The notes beneath the pieces are model-generated. The model worked only from the letters and a program-made list of their open reading frames with translations. It was not told the origin of the DNA and did not search any database. From NCBI RefSeq assembly GCF_029968015.1, contig NZ_JASCIS010000001.1:62001-126000 (forward strand): 64,000 bases of DNA, given 5' to 3'. How positions within the stretch are numbered: the stretch's first letter is position 1; each line of letters starts with the position of its first letter. A program made the position numbers and the translations under genes. The DNA comes from Streptomyces luteolus (GTDB lineage Bacteria; Actinomycetota; Actinomycetes; Streptomycetales; Streptomycetaceae). Below are positions 34,713-42,955 of this stretch, piece by piece.

Positions 34713-36737
34713 ATGGGGGACAAGGCAACTCTGTTGGAAACAGGGCGACTTATGCAGTCGGCCGATGACCGGGACGATCCCGGTGCGGTCGCGGAGGAGG
34801 CACGTCATCGGCTCGCCGCCGAGGCCGGTGACGTCGCCTCGATGAGCGTGCTCGGTGCCCTGTTGCTTCGCCGGGGCGACTTCGACGGCGCCGAGCCCTA
34901 TCTGCGCGGCGCGACCGCCGAGGGCGACCGCGCAGCGGCCAACAACCTCGGAGTCCTGCTGCACCAGCGCGGGTACGCCGACGAGGCCGCCGGCTGGTGG
35001 CGGATCGCCGCAGTCGCCGGATCCGCCCCCGCCGCCCACGCCCTCGGCCGGCACCACCGCGAGCGCGGCGACGAGCCGGCCGCCGAGTACTGGCTGCGCC
35101 AGTCCGCCGAGCAGGGCCATGTCCTCGGGGCGTACGCACTCGCCGACCTCCTGGAGCACCGCAGCGACGTCGGCGCCGAGCGCTGGATGCGTGCCGCCGC
35201 CGAGCGCGGCCACCGCGAAGCGGCGTACCGCCTCGCCCGTGCCCTGGAGCGCCGCGCCGCCGAGGAACTCCCGCCCGGAAGCGGCCCCTCCACGGGCACC
35301 CGGCACCGCGTCCTCGCCGGCGGCCCGCACACCGGACGGCACACCGTGCGCGCGGCCGAGCGCGCGGCCGAGGGCGGCGAGGGGCGGCCGGTCGTGTTCG
35401 GCGCCGGACTGCTGCGCTCCGCGTCCGTGGTGATCGGCATCGACGAGCCCGCGCTCGACGGACCGGCGGCCGCCGACGAGACCGGACAGCCGGCCGAGGA
35501 CCTCGCCACCGGGGCTCAGCTGACGCTCGCCGAGGAGATCGAGCAGTGGTACCGGCAGGCGGCCGCGCGCGGGCACCGCAGGGCCGCGCTCCAGCTCGGC
35601 GCGATCCTGGAGCAGCGCGGCGAGCTGAAGGAGGCGGGCCGCTGGTACCTCATGTCCGCGAAGGACGGCGAGCCGCGCGCCGCCTGCGCGCTCGGCTTCC
35701 TGCTGCGCGACGCGGGCGACGAGGAGAACGCCTCGGTGTGGTGGCTCAAGGCCGCCCAGGACGGCGACGGCAACGCCGCCAACGCGCTCGGTGCCCTGCA
35801 CGCGGAGCGCGGCGAGACGCAGACCGCCGAGCGCTGGTACCGCGCGGCGATGGACGCGGGGGACGTGAACGGCGCGTACAACCTGGGACTGCTCTGCGCC
35901 GAGCAGGAGCGTACGACGCAGGCCGAGCAGTGGTACCGCCGCGCCGCGTACGCCGGCCACCGCGAGGCCGCCAACGCGCTCGCCGTGCTGCTGCTGCAGG
36001 TCGGCGACACCGCGGGCGCGGAGCCGTGGTTCTCCAAGGCCGCCGAGGCGGGCAGTGTGGACGCCGCGTTCAACCTCGGCATCCTGCACGCCGGTCGGGA
36101 CGACGAGGAGGCCGCGCTGCGCTGGTACGAGCGCGCCGCCAAGGCCGGGCACACCGAGGCGGCGCTCCAGGTCGGCATCGCCAAGATCCGCGAGGGCGAC
36201 CCGCGGGCGGCCGAGCGCCATCTGCGGTGCGCGGCGGGCGGCGGCAGCGCGGAGGGCGCGTACCGCCTGGGGACGCTGCTCGACCGGAGCGAGACGCGGG
36301 CGCCCGCCGGCACCGTGCTCGGCGAGGCGGTCAGCGAGAAGAGCGAGTGCGAGGAGTGGTACGAGCGGGCGGCCGAGCAGGGCCACCGGCGCGCCCAGGT
36401 GCGCGTCGGCACGCTCGCGGCGGCCCGGGGCGACGTGGTCGAGGCCGCGCGCTGGTACCGCGAGGCGGCGGAAGCGGGCAGCCTCGGCGGCGCGTTCAAC
36501 CTCGGCCTGCTGCTCGCGCGGGAGGGCAGCGAGCCGGAGGCGCTGCTGTGGTGGACGCGTGCCGCCGACGCCGGTCATGGCCGGGCGGCGCTGCGGCTCG
36601 CCCTGCTCTACGCGCGTCGGGGCGATCTTGCCGAGGGGCAGAAGTGGTGCGCCCAGGCGGTGCGGCTCGGTCCGGCGGAGGTCGCCGAGCGGGCGGGCCG
36701 GCTGCGGGACGCGCTCCAGCAGGAGCTGACCGCGTAG
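34713..36737 (+). CDS. Sel1-like/TPR repeat protein
   Basis: 674 residues built almost entirely of Sel1-type alpha-helical repeats of about 36 residues, recognisable by W(Y/W)xxAAxxGxxxAxxxLGxL, with some 14-16 copies. One non-repeat insertion lies near residues 190-265 (VVIGIDEPALDG). There is no signal peptide. Such solenoids are scaffolds for protein complexes; the partner is unknown. The second of two ATGs (34713, reading MGDKATLLETGRL) is chosen as the usual family start, with GATGGGCG before it; 34704 is possible. It lies between two identical initiator tRNA genes. Confidence 0.82.
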   Translation: MGDKATLLETGRLMQSADDRDDPGAVAEEARHRLAAEAGDVASMSVLGALLLRRGDFDGAEPYLRGATAEGDRAAANNLGVLLHQRGYADEAAGWWRIAAVAGSAPAAHALGRHHRERGDEPAAEYWLRQSAEQGHVLGAYALADLLEHRSDVGAERWMRAAAERGHREAAYRLARALERRAAEELPPGSGPSTGTRHRVLAGGPHTGRHTVRAAERAAEGGEGRPVVFGAGLLRSASVVIGIDEPALDGPAAADETGQPAEDLATGAQLTLAEEIEQWYRQAAARGHRRAALQLGAILEQRGELKEAGRWYLMSAKDGEPRAACALGFLLRDAGDEENASVWWLKAAQDGDGNAANALGALHAERGETQTAERWYRAAMDAGDVNGAYNLGLLCAEQERTTQAEQWYRRAAYAGHREAANALAVLLLQVGDTAGAEPWFSKAAEAGSVDAAFNLGILHAGRDDEEAALRWYERAAKAGHTEAALQVGIAKIREGDPRAAERHLRCAAGGGSAEGAYRLGTLLDRSETRAPAGTVLGEAVSEKSECEEWYERAAEQGHRRAQVRVGTLAAARGDVVEAARWYREAAEAGSLGGAFNLGLLLAREGSEPEALLWWTRAADAGHGRAALRLALLYARRGDLAEGQKWCAQAVRLGPAEVAERAGRLRDALQQELTA

Positions 36738-36797
36738 CCCGTCCGGGTCGCTCCGACCGGCGCCGCACAGGCCCCCTGAGGCCTCGTACCAAGGAAT

Positions 36798-36826
36798 TTG
36801 CGCTGGTCGAAAGCCTCGCGTACTGT
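36798..36826 (+). promoter_or_regulatory. Promoter of the second tRNA-fMet gene
   Basis: TTGCGC (36798-36803), 17 bases, TACTGT (36821-36826), 12 bases before the mature tRNA. This is a standard HrdB-type promoter. Confidence 0.8.
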
Positions 36827-36838
36827 TGTGTTCACCGA

Positions 36839-36912
36839 CGCGGGGTGGAGCAGCTCGGTAGCTCGCTGGGCTCATAACCCAGAGGTCGCAGGTTCAAATC
36901 CTGTCCCCGCTA
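36839..36912 (+). tRNA. Initiator tRNA-fMet (CAT), second copy
   Basis: Identical over all 74 bases to the gene at 34366-34439, with the same C1 x U72 mismatch, the three anticodon-stem G:C pairs and anticodon CAT. Its promoter is much closer to consensus than that of the first copy. Confidence 0.96.
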
Positions 36913-36918
36913 CTGAAA

Positions 36919-36956
36919 CCGAAGGCCCGGATCCGATGGAGGATCCGGGCCTTCGG
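36919..36956. terminator. Terminator after the second tRNA-fMet
   Basis: CCGAAGGCCCGGATCC (36919-36934) pairs perfectly with GGATCCGGGCCTTCGG (36941-36956) around GATGGA. It also faces the convergent ABC-importer gene. Confidence 0.9.
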
Positions 36957-36970
36957 CATGTGCTGCCCGG

Positions 36971-38182
36971 TCAGGGCCGATGGCCCACGGCCTCCGCGTA
37001 CAGCTTCCGGTCCACCGCCTCGTTCTCCGGGACGGCCTTCCCCTCGGCGACGCCCGCCTCGCGGTAGGCGGCCTGCAGCCGGTCCGTGGTGCCCGAGCGG
37101 ATCTCCCAGTCCATCCGGAGCGAGGGCGTCGACCTGAGGACCGCCTCCTCGATCTTCAGCAGCTTGGCCAGCTCGGCGACGAAACCGGGGTCCTTCTTGT
37201 AGTCGCCCGCGAAGTACGTGTTCACGGTCCTGATGTACGCGCGCAGGAAGGCGACGCCCGCGTCCGGGTCCTTGTGCAGCAGGTTCGGGCCGAACAGCAC
37301 TCCGCCCAGGGGTTCGCCGAGCGGCTGGCCGCCGAGGAACGCGTACTCCTTGTCACCGTCGACCTTGCGCCAGACCGGGTCGAGCAGCCAGGCGGAGTCG
37401 ACGCCTCCGTTCTGCAGGGCGGTCAGGACGTCGGCGGAGCCGAGCCGGCGGAAGTCGACCTTGTCGAGACCGCCGCCGTGCTTCTTCAGGGCCTTGCTCA
37501 TCGGGTACGCGATGACCGAGCCCTTGCCGATCATCGTGCCGAGGGTGCGGCCGGCCATCGGCACGTGCCGAGCGGACTGGCCGCTCCCCAGGCGGACCCA
37601 CAGGCCGCTGCGGGACTTCGGGTCGGGGGAGTAGTTCGCGGCGACCCACTTGATGGTGAAGCCGCCGTTGATGCCGTTCATCACGGCGGCCTCCGGGGCG
37701 GCCCACTGGGCGTCGATGTCGCCCTTGGCGAGCAGCGGCAGGGCGTCCGGCGTGGGCAGCACCTTGACGTCCACGTCCAGGCCCTCCTTCGCGAACTCGC
37801 CCTTCTCGACGGCCATTTGGAGCGGAGCGACGTATTCGGCGCTGACGGTTCCGGTGGCGACGGTGAGCTTGCGCTTCTTCTTCAGCTTCTGCGGGGCGGG
37901 CGCGCCCTTGTCGCAGCGGGCGGGTGCGCGGTCGGGGTCGAGGTCCTCCGGGTCGGTCCAGCCGCGGGCGGTGCAGCCCTCGACCGCCTCGATCGTGCGG
38001 GGCTTCGCGGCGCCGCCGGCCGGCTCGGGGTCGTCCTCCTTCGCGCACCCCGCCGAGGCCGTGGCGAGCAGGGCCGCGGCGAGGAGTGCGGCGGGCCAGG
38101 TCCTTTTCGTACGGATGGGAGTACGGATGCGAGTACGGATGCCAGTACGGGTACGGGTGCGGGTGCGGGTACGCGTGCGCAT
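36971..38182 (-). CDS. ABC importer solute-binding lipoprotein (SsuA/NMT1-like)
   Basis: 403 residues. The signal peptide has an unusual n-region of alternating Arg-Thr pairs (about the first 24 residues, coded by CGTACC-type hexamer repeats) and the lipobox ASAGC near residue 45. The mature part is a periplasmic-binding fold of the SsuA/TauA/NMT1 type: LTVATGTVSAEYVAPLQMAVEKGEF near 102 and ALPLLAKGDIDAQW near 147. The ligand could be an alkylsulphonate, nitrate or thiamine precursor; sequence alone does not decide. GGAGG precedes ATG 38182 by five bases. It is the last gene of a three-gene importer operon. Confidence 0.87.
   Translation of the reverse strand: MRTRTRTRTRTRTGIRTRIRTPIRTKRTWPAALLAAALLATASAGCAKEDDPEPAGGAAKPRTIEAVEGCTARGWTDPEDLDPDRAPARCDKGAPAPQKLKKKRKLTVATGTVSAEYVAPLQMAVEKGEFAKEGLDVDVKVLPTPDALPLLAKGDIDAQWAAPEAAVMNGINGGFTIKWVAANYSPDPKSRSGLWVRLGSGQSARHVPMAGRTLGTMIGKGSVIAYPMSKALKKHGGGLDKVDFRRLGSADVLTALQNGGVDSAWLLDPVWRKVDGDKEYAFLGGQPLGEPLGGVLFGPNLLHKDPDAGVAFLRAYIRTVNTYFAGDYKKDPGFVAELAKLLKIEEAVLRSTPSLRMDWEIRSGTTDRLQAAYREAGVAEGKAVPENEAVDRKLYAEAVGHRP
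38107..38182 (-). repeat. Hexamer repeat coding an Arg-Thr signal-peptide head
   Basis: Tandem six-base units of the type CGTACC/CGCACC code for alternating Arg and Thr at the start of the solute-binding protein. Each copy adds one Arg-Thr pair without breaking the frame, so the length of the positive n-region can vary by slippage. Confidence 0.85.
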
Positions 38183-38208
38183 GTGGGCCTCCGTCGGGCG
38201 TTGAGGGT

Positions 38209-39072
38209 TCAGGACTGGCCGCGGCCGTGGTCGCGCGGGGCCCAGGGGGTGAGCAACCGGCCGACGAGGCGCACCAGTTCGGAGAAGAGGACTCCGAGGA
38301 CGGCGACGCAGACGATGCCGACGAACATGATGTCGTTCTGGAACAGCGCCCTGGAGTCGAAGATCAGGTGCCCCAGGCCCTCGTCGGCGGCGATGGACTC
38401 CGAGGCGACGATCACCAGGACGGCGACGCCCGCCGCGATCCGCGCGCCCACCAGGACCGCGGGCAGCGAGGCGGGCAGGAGCACATGCCGGAACATCTGC
38501 CAGGGGGTGGCGCCGAAGACCTGGCCGGCGTCGCGGTGGCCGGCCGGGACGGCGAGCACGGCCGCCATGGTGGAGATCCACACGAAGAAGAAGACGGTCG
38601 CCGCGACCAGGGCGATCTGCGGGCCCTCGCCGAGGCCGAACATGTTGAGGAAGATCGGCAGGAGAGCGAGTTTCGGTACGACGTAGAGGGCGTCGAGCAG
38701 CGGTTCGAGGGCTGCTCGGACCAGGGAGAGCGAGCCCATGAGCAGGCCGAGGGCATAGCCGCTGACGGTACCCACGGCGTACCCGGCGAGCACGCGCTTC
38801 AGGGTCGCCCGGACGTCAGGCCACAGCTCGCCGTCGGCCGCGCGCTCGATGCCGTCCTCCAGGATGGTCTGCGGCGCCGGATAGATACGGTCGTCGATCC
38901 AGCCCTGAACGGCGGCGAGTTGCCACAGCAGGAGGAGGGCCACGGGCACGGCGACCGCGAGGGACAGTTCGAGGGTGCGCCGACGGCGGTGGGTGCGGAC
39001 GGGGTCGAGCTCCTGCGGGCCCGGCTCTCGGACAAGCAGGTCGGGCCGGGGCGTCTTGGCCGTCGTACTCAT
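38209..39072 (-). CDS. ABC importer permease (SsuC-like)
   Basis: 287 residues with about six membrane helices (the first near 37-53) and the BPD-transporter-1 EAA-like loop GATPWQMFRHVLLPASLPAVL near 192 that contacts the ATPase. It resembles SsuC/TauC/NrtB permeases. Its ATG overlaps the ATPase stop by four bases (ATGA); the binding-protein gene follows 26 bp downstream. No clear ribosome site is needed if it is coupled. Confidence 0.9.
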   Translation of the reverse strand: MSTTAKTPRPDLLVREPGPQELDPVRTHRRRRTLELSLAVAVPVALLLLWQLAAVQGWIDDRIYPAPQTILEDGIERAADGELWPDVRATLKRVLAGYAVGTVSGYALGLLMGSLSLVRAALEPLLDALYVVPKLALLPIFLNMFGLGEGPQIALVAATVFFFVWISTMAAVLAVPAGHRDAGQVFGATPWQMFRHVLLPASLPAVLVGARIAAGVAVLVIVASESIAADEGLGHLIFDSRALFQNDIMFVGIVCVAVLGVLFSELVRLVGRLLTPWAPRDHGRGQS

Positions 39073-39863
39073 ACGGGCACCGCCTCCGGACGTACTTCGC
39101 CGCGCAGGAGTTCCCACAACTCGCCCTTGAGCGCGGTGAATTCGGGGGAGTCGCGGATGCCGCCGGTGCGCGGGCGGGCGAACGGCGGGCGGCGTTCGGC
39201 GATGATGCGGCCGGGGCGCGAGGACATCACCAGGACCCGGTCGCCGAGGACGATCGCCTCTTCGAGGCTGTGGGTGATGAACAGGGTGGTGGTGCGGGTG
39301 GCTTGGGTGAGTTCGAGCAGTTCGTCCTGGAGGATCGTGCGGAGCTGCGCGTCGAGGGCGGCGAACGGCTCGTCCATCAGCAGGATCTCGGGTTCCACGG
39401 CGAGCGCGCGGGCGAGGGCGACGCGCTGCCGCATGCCGCCGGAGAGCGCGCTCGGGTAGGCCTGCGCGAAGTCGGCGAGGCCGATGCGGGCGAGCAGGGC
39501 GTGCGCGCGGGCGTCGGCCTCCTTGCGGGGGACGCGCTGCACGTCGAGGCCGAAGCGGACGTTGGCGAGGACCGTCTTCCAGTCGTAGATGCCGTAGTCC
39601 TGGAAGATCATCGCGGCCGGGCGGGCGGAGTCCGTACGGATCTGGAGCCTGCCGGAGCTGGGCCGGAGCAGGCCTGCGGCGATCCGCAGGAGCGTGGACT
39701 TCCCGCAGCCGGACGGGCCGACGATGCAGGTGAACTCGCCTGGCGCGACATCGAGTTCGACCGGGCCGAGCGCGTCGACCCGCCCGCTGCCGCGGCCGAA
39801 GGTGCGGGTGAGGGCGGTGGCGTGGAGTTTGGGGGGTGGGGTCGGGTGCGGATCGTCTCCCAC
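39069..39863 (-). CDS. ABC importer ATPase (SsuB-like)
   Basis: 264 residues. Walker A GPSGCGKST near residue 49, Q-loop MIFQDYGIYDWKTV near 91, signature LSGGMRQR near 142, Walker B EILLMDEPFAALD near 162 and H-loop THS near 199: the layout of nitrate/sulphonate/taurine importer ATPases. The GTG start at 39863 has GGGAG six bases before it. It is the first gene of the operon; the region upstream holds 21-bp repeats and no obvious regulator site. Confidence 0.93.
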   Translation of the reverse strand: MGDDPHPTPPPKLHATALTRTFGRGSGRVDALGPVELDVAPGEFTCIVGPSGCGKSTLLRIAAGLLRPSSGRLQIRTDSARPAAMIFQDYGIYDWKTVLANVRFGLDVQRVPRKEADARAHALLARIGLADFAQAYPSALSGGMRQRVALARALAVEPEILLMDEPFAALDAQLRTILQDELLELTQATRTTTLFITHSLEEAIVLGDRVLVMSSRPGRIIAERRPPFARPRTGGIRDSPEFTALKGELWELLRGEVRPEAVPV

Positions 39864-39954
39864 GGGTGCTCCCTGCGGTGCGTACGGGGTAGTGGCGCCG
39901 CAGACGATATGACGGGCCGTCAGATACGGGAAGAGGGGCGGTAGGAACTGGCCC

Positions 39955-40025
39955 GCCTGTCGTCTGCCGCCTGCCGCCTGTCGTCTGCCGCCTGCCGCCC
40001 ACCCGCCCGTCATCTGCCGCCTGCC
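39955..40025. repeat. 21-bp tandem repeat
   Basis: Two perfect 21-bp copies beginning CGCCTGTCGTCTGCC at 39955-39975 and 39976-39996, then a degenerate third. They lie between the divergent ABC operon and the terminator of catR. Confidence 0.82.
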
Positions 40026-40053
40026 GACGCCCGGCCGACCGTCACCCGCAGCG

Positions 40054-40092
40054 CGAAGGCCCCCGGCGCCAGTCAGGTGCCGGGGGCCTTCG
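40054..40092 (-). terminator. Terminator of catR
   Basis: CGAAGGCCCCCGGCGCC (40054-40070) and GGTGCCGGGGGCCTTCG (40076-40092) form a 17-bp stem with one G-T pair, 15 bases after the catR stop. Confidence 0.88.
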
Positions 40093-40106
40093 CGGAGTCG
40101 TGGGGG

Positions 40107-40523
40107 TCAGGCCGCCGCGCAGTGGGGGCAGACGCCGCGGTAGGTGACCTCGACGCCCGAGACCGTGAAGCCGAAGCGCTCGGAGTCGGGGAGGTCGGAG
40201 AGCGGGTCGCCCGCCGGGTGCACGTCCCGGATCGCGCCGCACTGGGCGCAGACCAGGTGGTGGTGGGGGCGGTGGGCGTTCGGGTCGTACCGCTTCGCCC
40301 TGCGGTCGGTGGAGACCTCAAGCACCTCGCCGAGGCTGACCAGCTCACCCAGCGTGTTGTAGACCGTCGCCCGGGAGATCTCGGGGAGCTTCGTCACGGC
40401 GCGGGCGTGCACCTCGTCGGCCGTCAGGTGTACGTGGTCCCCGTCGAGGACCTCGGCCACGACGCGCCGCTGGGCGGTCAGGCGCCAGCCGCGTCCGCGA
40501 AGTCTTTCCAACAGGTCACTCAT
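40107..40523 (-). CDS. catR: Fur-family peroxide regulator CatR
   Basis: 138 residues. An N-terminal winged helix (RLTAQRRVVAEVL near residue 13, ISRATVYNTLGEL near 48) and a C-terminal metal domain with HHHLVCAQCG near 87 and CPHC at the end, giving the structural zinc CxxC pairs, plus His/Asp ligands for a regulatory metal. It is of the PerR type and divergent from a catalase, as in the S. coelicolor catR-catA pair. It should repress katA and itself until peroxide oxidises the metal site. ATG 40523; no strong ribosome site is visible. Confidence 0.92.
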   Translation of the reverse strand: MSDLLERLRGRGWRLTAQRRVVAEVLDGDHVHLTADEVHARAVTKLPEISRATVYNTLGELVSLGEVLEVSTDRRAKRYDPNAHRPHHHLVCAQCGAIRDVHPAGDPLSDLPDSERFGFTVSGVEVTYRGVCPHCAAA

Positions 40524-40584
40524 GGGGGCCAGCCTAACAGTCAAGAGACCTAAGTCCCGATCTGGTGTGAGTCTGGATGCTTGC

Positions 40585-40612
40585 TTGACTTAGACAATGT
40601 CTATCGTAGGAT
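40585..40612 (+). promoter_or_regulatory. katA promoter with CatR operator
   Basis: -35 TTGACT (40585-40590), 16 bases, -10 TAGGAT (40607-40612). The spacer contains the perfect inverted repeat TAGACA-A-TGTCTA (40591-40603), the expected PerR-type binding site. A bound repressor would cover the whole promoter, which explains peroxide-inducible expression of katA. Confidence 0.88.
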
Positions 40613-40668
40613 CGAGTACGGCAATAGCCAAGGGACAGGACTGGTACGGAATGACGCAGGAGGCGCAC

Positions 40669-42120
40669 GTGACGCAGGGACCGCTGACCACGGAAGCCGG
40701 TGCTCCGGTGGCCGACAATCAGAACAGCGAGACGGCCGGCGTCGGCGGGCCCGTGCTCGTCCAGGACCAGCTGCTCCTGGAGAAGCTGGCGCACTTCAAC
40801 CGCGAGCGCATCCCGGAGCGCGTCGTGCACGCCCGCGGCGCGGGTGCGTACGGCACGTTCACGGTGACCGCCGACGTGACGAAGTACACGCGGGCCAAGT
40901 TCCTCTCCGAGGTCGGCAAGCGGACTGAGACGTTCCTGCGGTTCTCGACCGTGGCGGGCAACCTTGGTGCGGCCGACGCGGTGCGCGACCCGCGCGGCTG
41001 GGCGCTGAAGTTCTACACCGAGGAGGGCAACTACGACCTCGTCGGCAACAACACCCCGGTGTTCTTCATCAAGGACGCCATCAAGTTCCCGGACTTCATC
41101 CACACCCAGAAGCGCGACCCGTACAGCGGCTCGCAGGAGGCGGACAACGTCTGGGACTTCTGGGGCCTCTCGCCCGAGTCCACGCACCAGGTGACCTGGC
41201 TCTTCGGTGACCGCGGCATCCCCGCCTCGTACCGCCACATGAACGGGTACGGCTCGCACACCTTCCAGTGGAACAACGAGGCCGGCGAGGTCTTCTGGGT
41301 CAAGTACCACTTCAAGACCGACCAGGGGATCAAGAACCTGACCTCCGAGGAGGCGGAGCTCCTCGCGGGCAAGGACCCCGACTCGCACCAGCGGGACCTG
41401 CGTGAGTCCATCGAGCGCGGCGAGTTCCCGACCTGGACCGTGCAGGTGCAGATCATGCCCGCGGCGGACGCGGCGAACTACCGCTTCAACCCCTTCGACC
41501 TCACCAAGGTGTGGCCGCACGAGGACTACCCGCCGATCGAGATCGGCAAGCTGGAGCTCAACCGCAACCCGGAGAACATCTTCGCCGAGGTCGAGCAGTC
41601 GATCTTCAGCCCCGCCCACTTCGTGCCGGGCATCGGTCCGTCCCCGGACAAGATGCTGCAGGGCCGCCTCTTCGCGTACGGCGACGCCCACCGGTACCGC
41701 GTCGGCATCAACGCCGACCACCTGCCGGTGAACCGCCCGCATGCCACCGAGGCGCGTACGAACTCGCGTGACGGCTTCCTGTACGACGGCCGCCACAAGG
41801 GCGCCAAGAACTACGAGCCGAACTCCTTCGGCGGGCCGCACCAGACCGACCGCCCGCTGTGGGCGCCGAGCGCGGTGGCCGGCGGCACCGGCAACCACGC
41901 GGCCGCCACGCACGCCGAGGACGACGACTTCGTGCAGGCGGGCAACCTCTACCGGCTGATGTCCGAGGACGAGAAGGGCCGCCTGGTCGACAACCTGGCG
42001 GGCTTCATCGCCCAGGTCTCGCGGGACGAGATCGCCGAGCGCGCGATCGGGAACTTCCGTCGCGCGGACGGAGACTTCGGCAAGCGTCTGGACACCGCGG
42101 TCCAGGCCCTGCGCGGCTGA
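40669..42120 (+). CDS. katA: Monofunctional haem catalase
   Basis: 483 residues, a small-subunit catalase. The catalytic His is in [14 protein letters not shown] near residue 54, the distal Asn in [12 protein letters not shown] near 127, and the proximal haem-ligand Tyr in [14 protein letters not shown] near 337. It converts hydrogen peroxide to water and oxygen. GTG 40669 is chosen because AGGAGG lies six bases before it; the in-frame ATG at 40651 overlaps that site. A perfect CatR operator lies within its promoter. A strong terminator follows at 42143-42177. Confidence 0.96.
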   Translation: MTQGPLTTEAGAPVADNQNSETAGVGGPVLVQDQLLLEKLAHFNRERIPERVVHARGAGAYGTFTVTADVTKYTRAKFLSEVGKRTETFLRFSTVAGNLGAADAVRDPRGWALKFYTEEGNYDLVGNNTPVFFIKDAIKFPDFIHTQKRDPYSGSQEADNVWDFWGLSPESTHQVTWLFGDRGIPASYRHMNGYGSHTFQWNNEAGEVFWVKYHFKTDQGIKNLTSEEAELLAGKDPDSHQRDLRESIERGEFPTWTVQVQIMPAADAANYRFNPFDLTKVWPHEDYPPIEIGKLELNRNPENIFAEVEQSIFSPAHFVPGIGPSPDKMLQGRLFAYGDAHRYRVGINADHLPVNRPHATEARTNSRDGFLYDGRHKGAKNYEPNSFGGPHQTDRPLWAPSAVAGGTGNHAAATHAEDDDFVQAGNLYRLMSEDEKGRLVDNLAGFIAQVSRDEIAERAIGNFRRADGDFGKRLDTAVQALRG

Positions 42121-42142
42121 CCGGGCCGTTTGCCGTAGGCCG

Positions 42143-42177
42143 GAGGGCCGGACTCCCGTGGGGGGAGTCCGGCCCTC
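42143..42177. terminator. Terminator of katA
   Basis: GAGGGCCGGACTCCC (42143-42157) pairs perfectly with GGGAGTCCGGCCCTC (42163-42177), five-base loop. Confidence 0.9.
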
Positions 42178-42218
42178 TGTGCGTTCGTATGCGTTCGTAC
42201 GCCGAGGGGGTGGCTCCG

Positions 42219-42620
42219 TCAGGCCTGCAGCGCCCCCGCGTGGCGGTGCCGCGGGGCCCAGCAGCGGATGATGTCGCGCACCGAGACGATGCCCGCCGGC
42301 TCGTGGCCGTCGAGCACGATCAGATGCCGGAAGCCGCCGTGCGTCATGGCGTCGGCCGCCTCCTCCAGGGTCCACGACGGCGCGGCGAAGACGACGTCGG
42401 TCGTGGTGTGGGTGCCCGCGGTCTCCTTGTCCGGGTCCTGGTTCGCGGCGAGCGAGTTGAGGATGTCGCGCTCGGTGAGGATGCCGAGGCCGTTCGCGTC
42501 GGTGTCGAGGACGACCGCTGCACCGACCCGGCGGGCGGACATCAGCCGGGCGGCCTGGCGGAGAGTGTGGTCGGGTCCGATCGTGAGGACCAACGTGCTC
42601 ATGGCGTCGCGGACGAGCAT
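42219..42620 (-). CDS. Two-CBS-domain protein
   Basis: 133 residues made of two CBS motifs (residues ~8-60 and ~75-128; GILTERDIL and GIVSVRDIIR are the typical helix ends). CBS pairs bind adenine nucleotides and act as energy or redox sensors; the partner of free-standing forms is unknown. AGGAGGTGG lies about nine bases before ATG 42620. It is convergent with katA. Confidence 0.9.
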   Translation of the reverse strand: MLVRDAMSTLVLTIGPDHTLRQAARLMSARRVGAAVVLDTDANGLGILTERDILNSLAANQDPDKETAGTHTTTDVVFAAPSWTLEEAADAMTHGGFRHLIVLDGHEPAGIVSVRDIIRCWAPRHRHAGALQA

Positions 42621-42762
42621 GGGCTGAAGCCACCTCCTGAGGGATGCGAAAGTGATTCGCCGTTCAAAGAGAAGCGATTCACAAGTTCACAAGTGGGGGG
42701 ACTTTCAGGGTGGCAGGTCAAGGGAGGGGCAACAAGAGGGAGCGCGAGAGCTGTCGGATCGG

Positions 42763-42955
42763 TACCGCTGATCGAGGTACCCGGGGCGCTACCGCTGATC
42801 GAGGTACCCGGGGCGCTACCGCTGATCGAGGTACCTGGGGCGCTACCGCTGATCGAGGTACCTGGGGCGCTACCGCTGATCGAGGTACCTGGGGCGCTAC
42901 CGCTGATCGAGGTACCCGAGCGGGTCAGTACCGCTGGTTGAGGTACCCGAGCAGC
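42763..42955 (-). repeat. 27-bp array derived from the hisN 3' end
   Basis: Six 27-bp copies beginning TACCGCTGATCGAGGTACC run from 42763 to 42924. A seventh, slightly diverged copy at 42929-42955 lies inside the gene and codes for its last residues (GYLNQRY). The array therefore repeats the end of the neighbouring minus-strand hisN gene directly beyond its stop codon. Confidence 0.92.

Noticed and set aside
34366..36912. Integrated element between tRNA attachment sites
   Set aside because: The interval holds one Sel1-repeat gene with normal codon use and no integrase; the direct repeat is two complete working tRNA genes.
42763..42924. CRISPR-like array
   Set aside because: Units adjoin without spacers and derive from the hisN 3' end; no cas genes are present.
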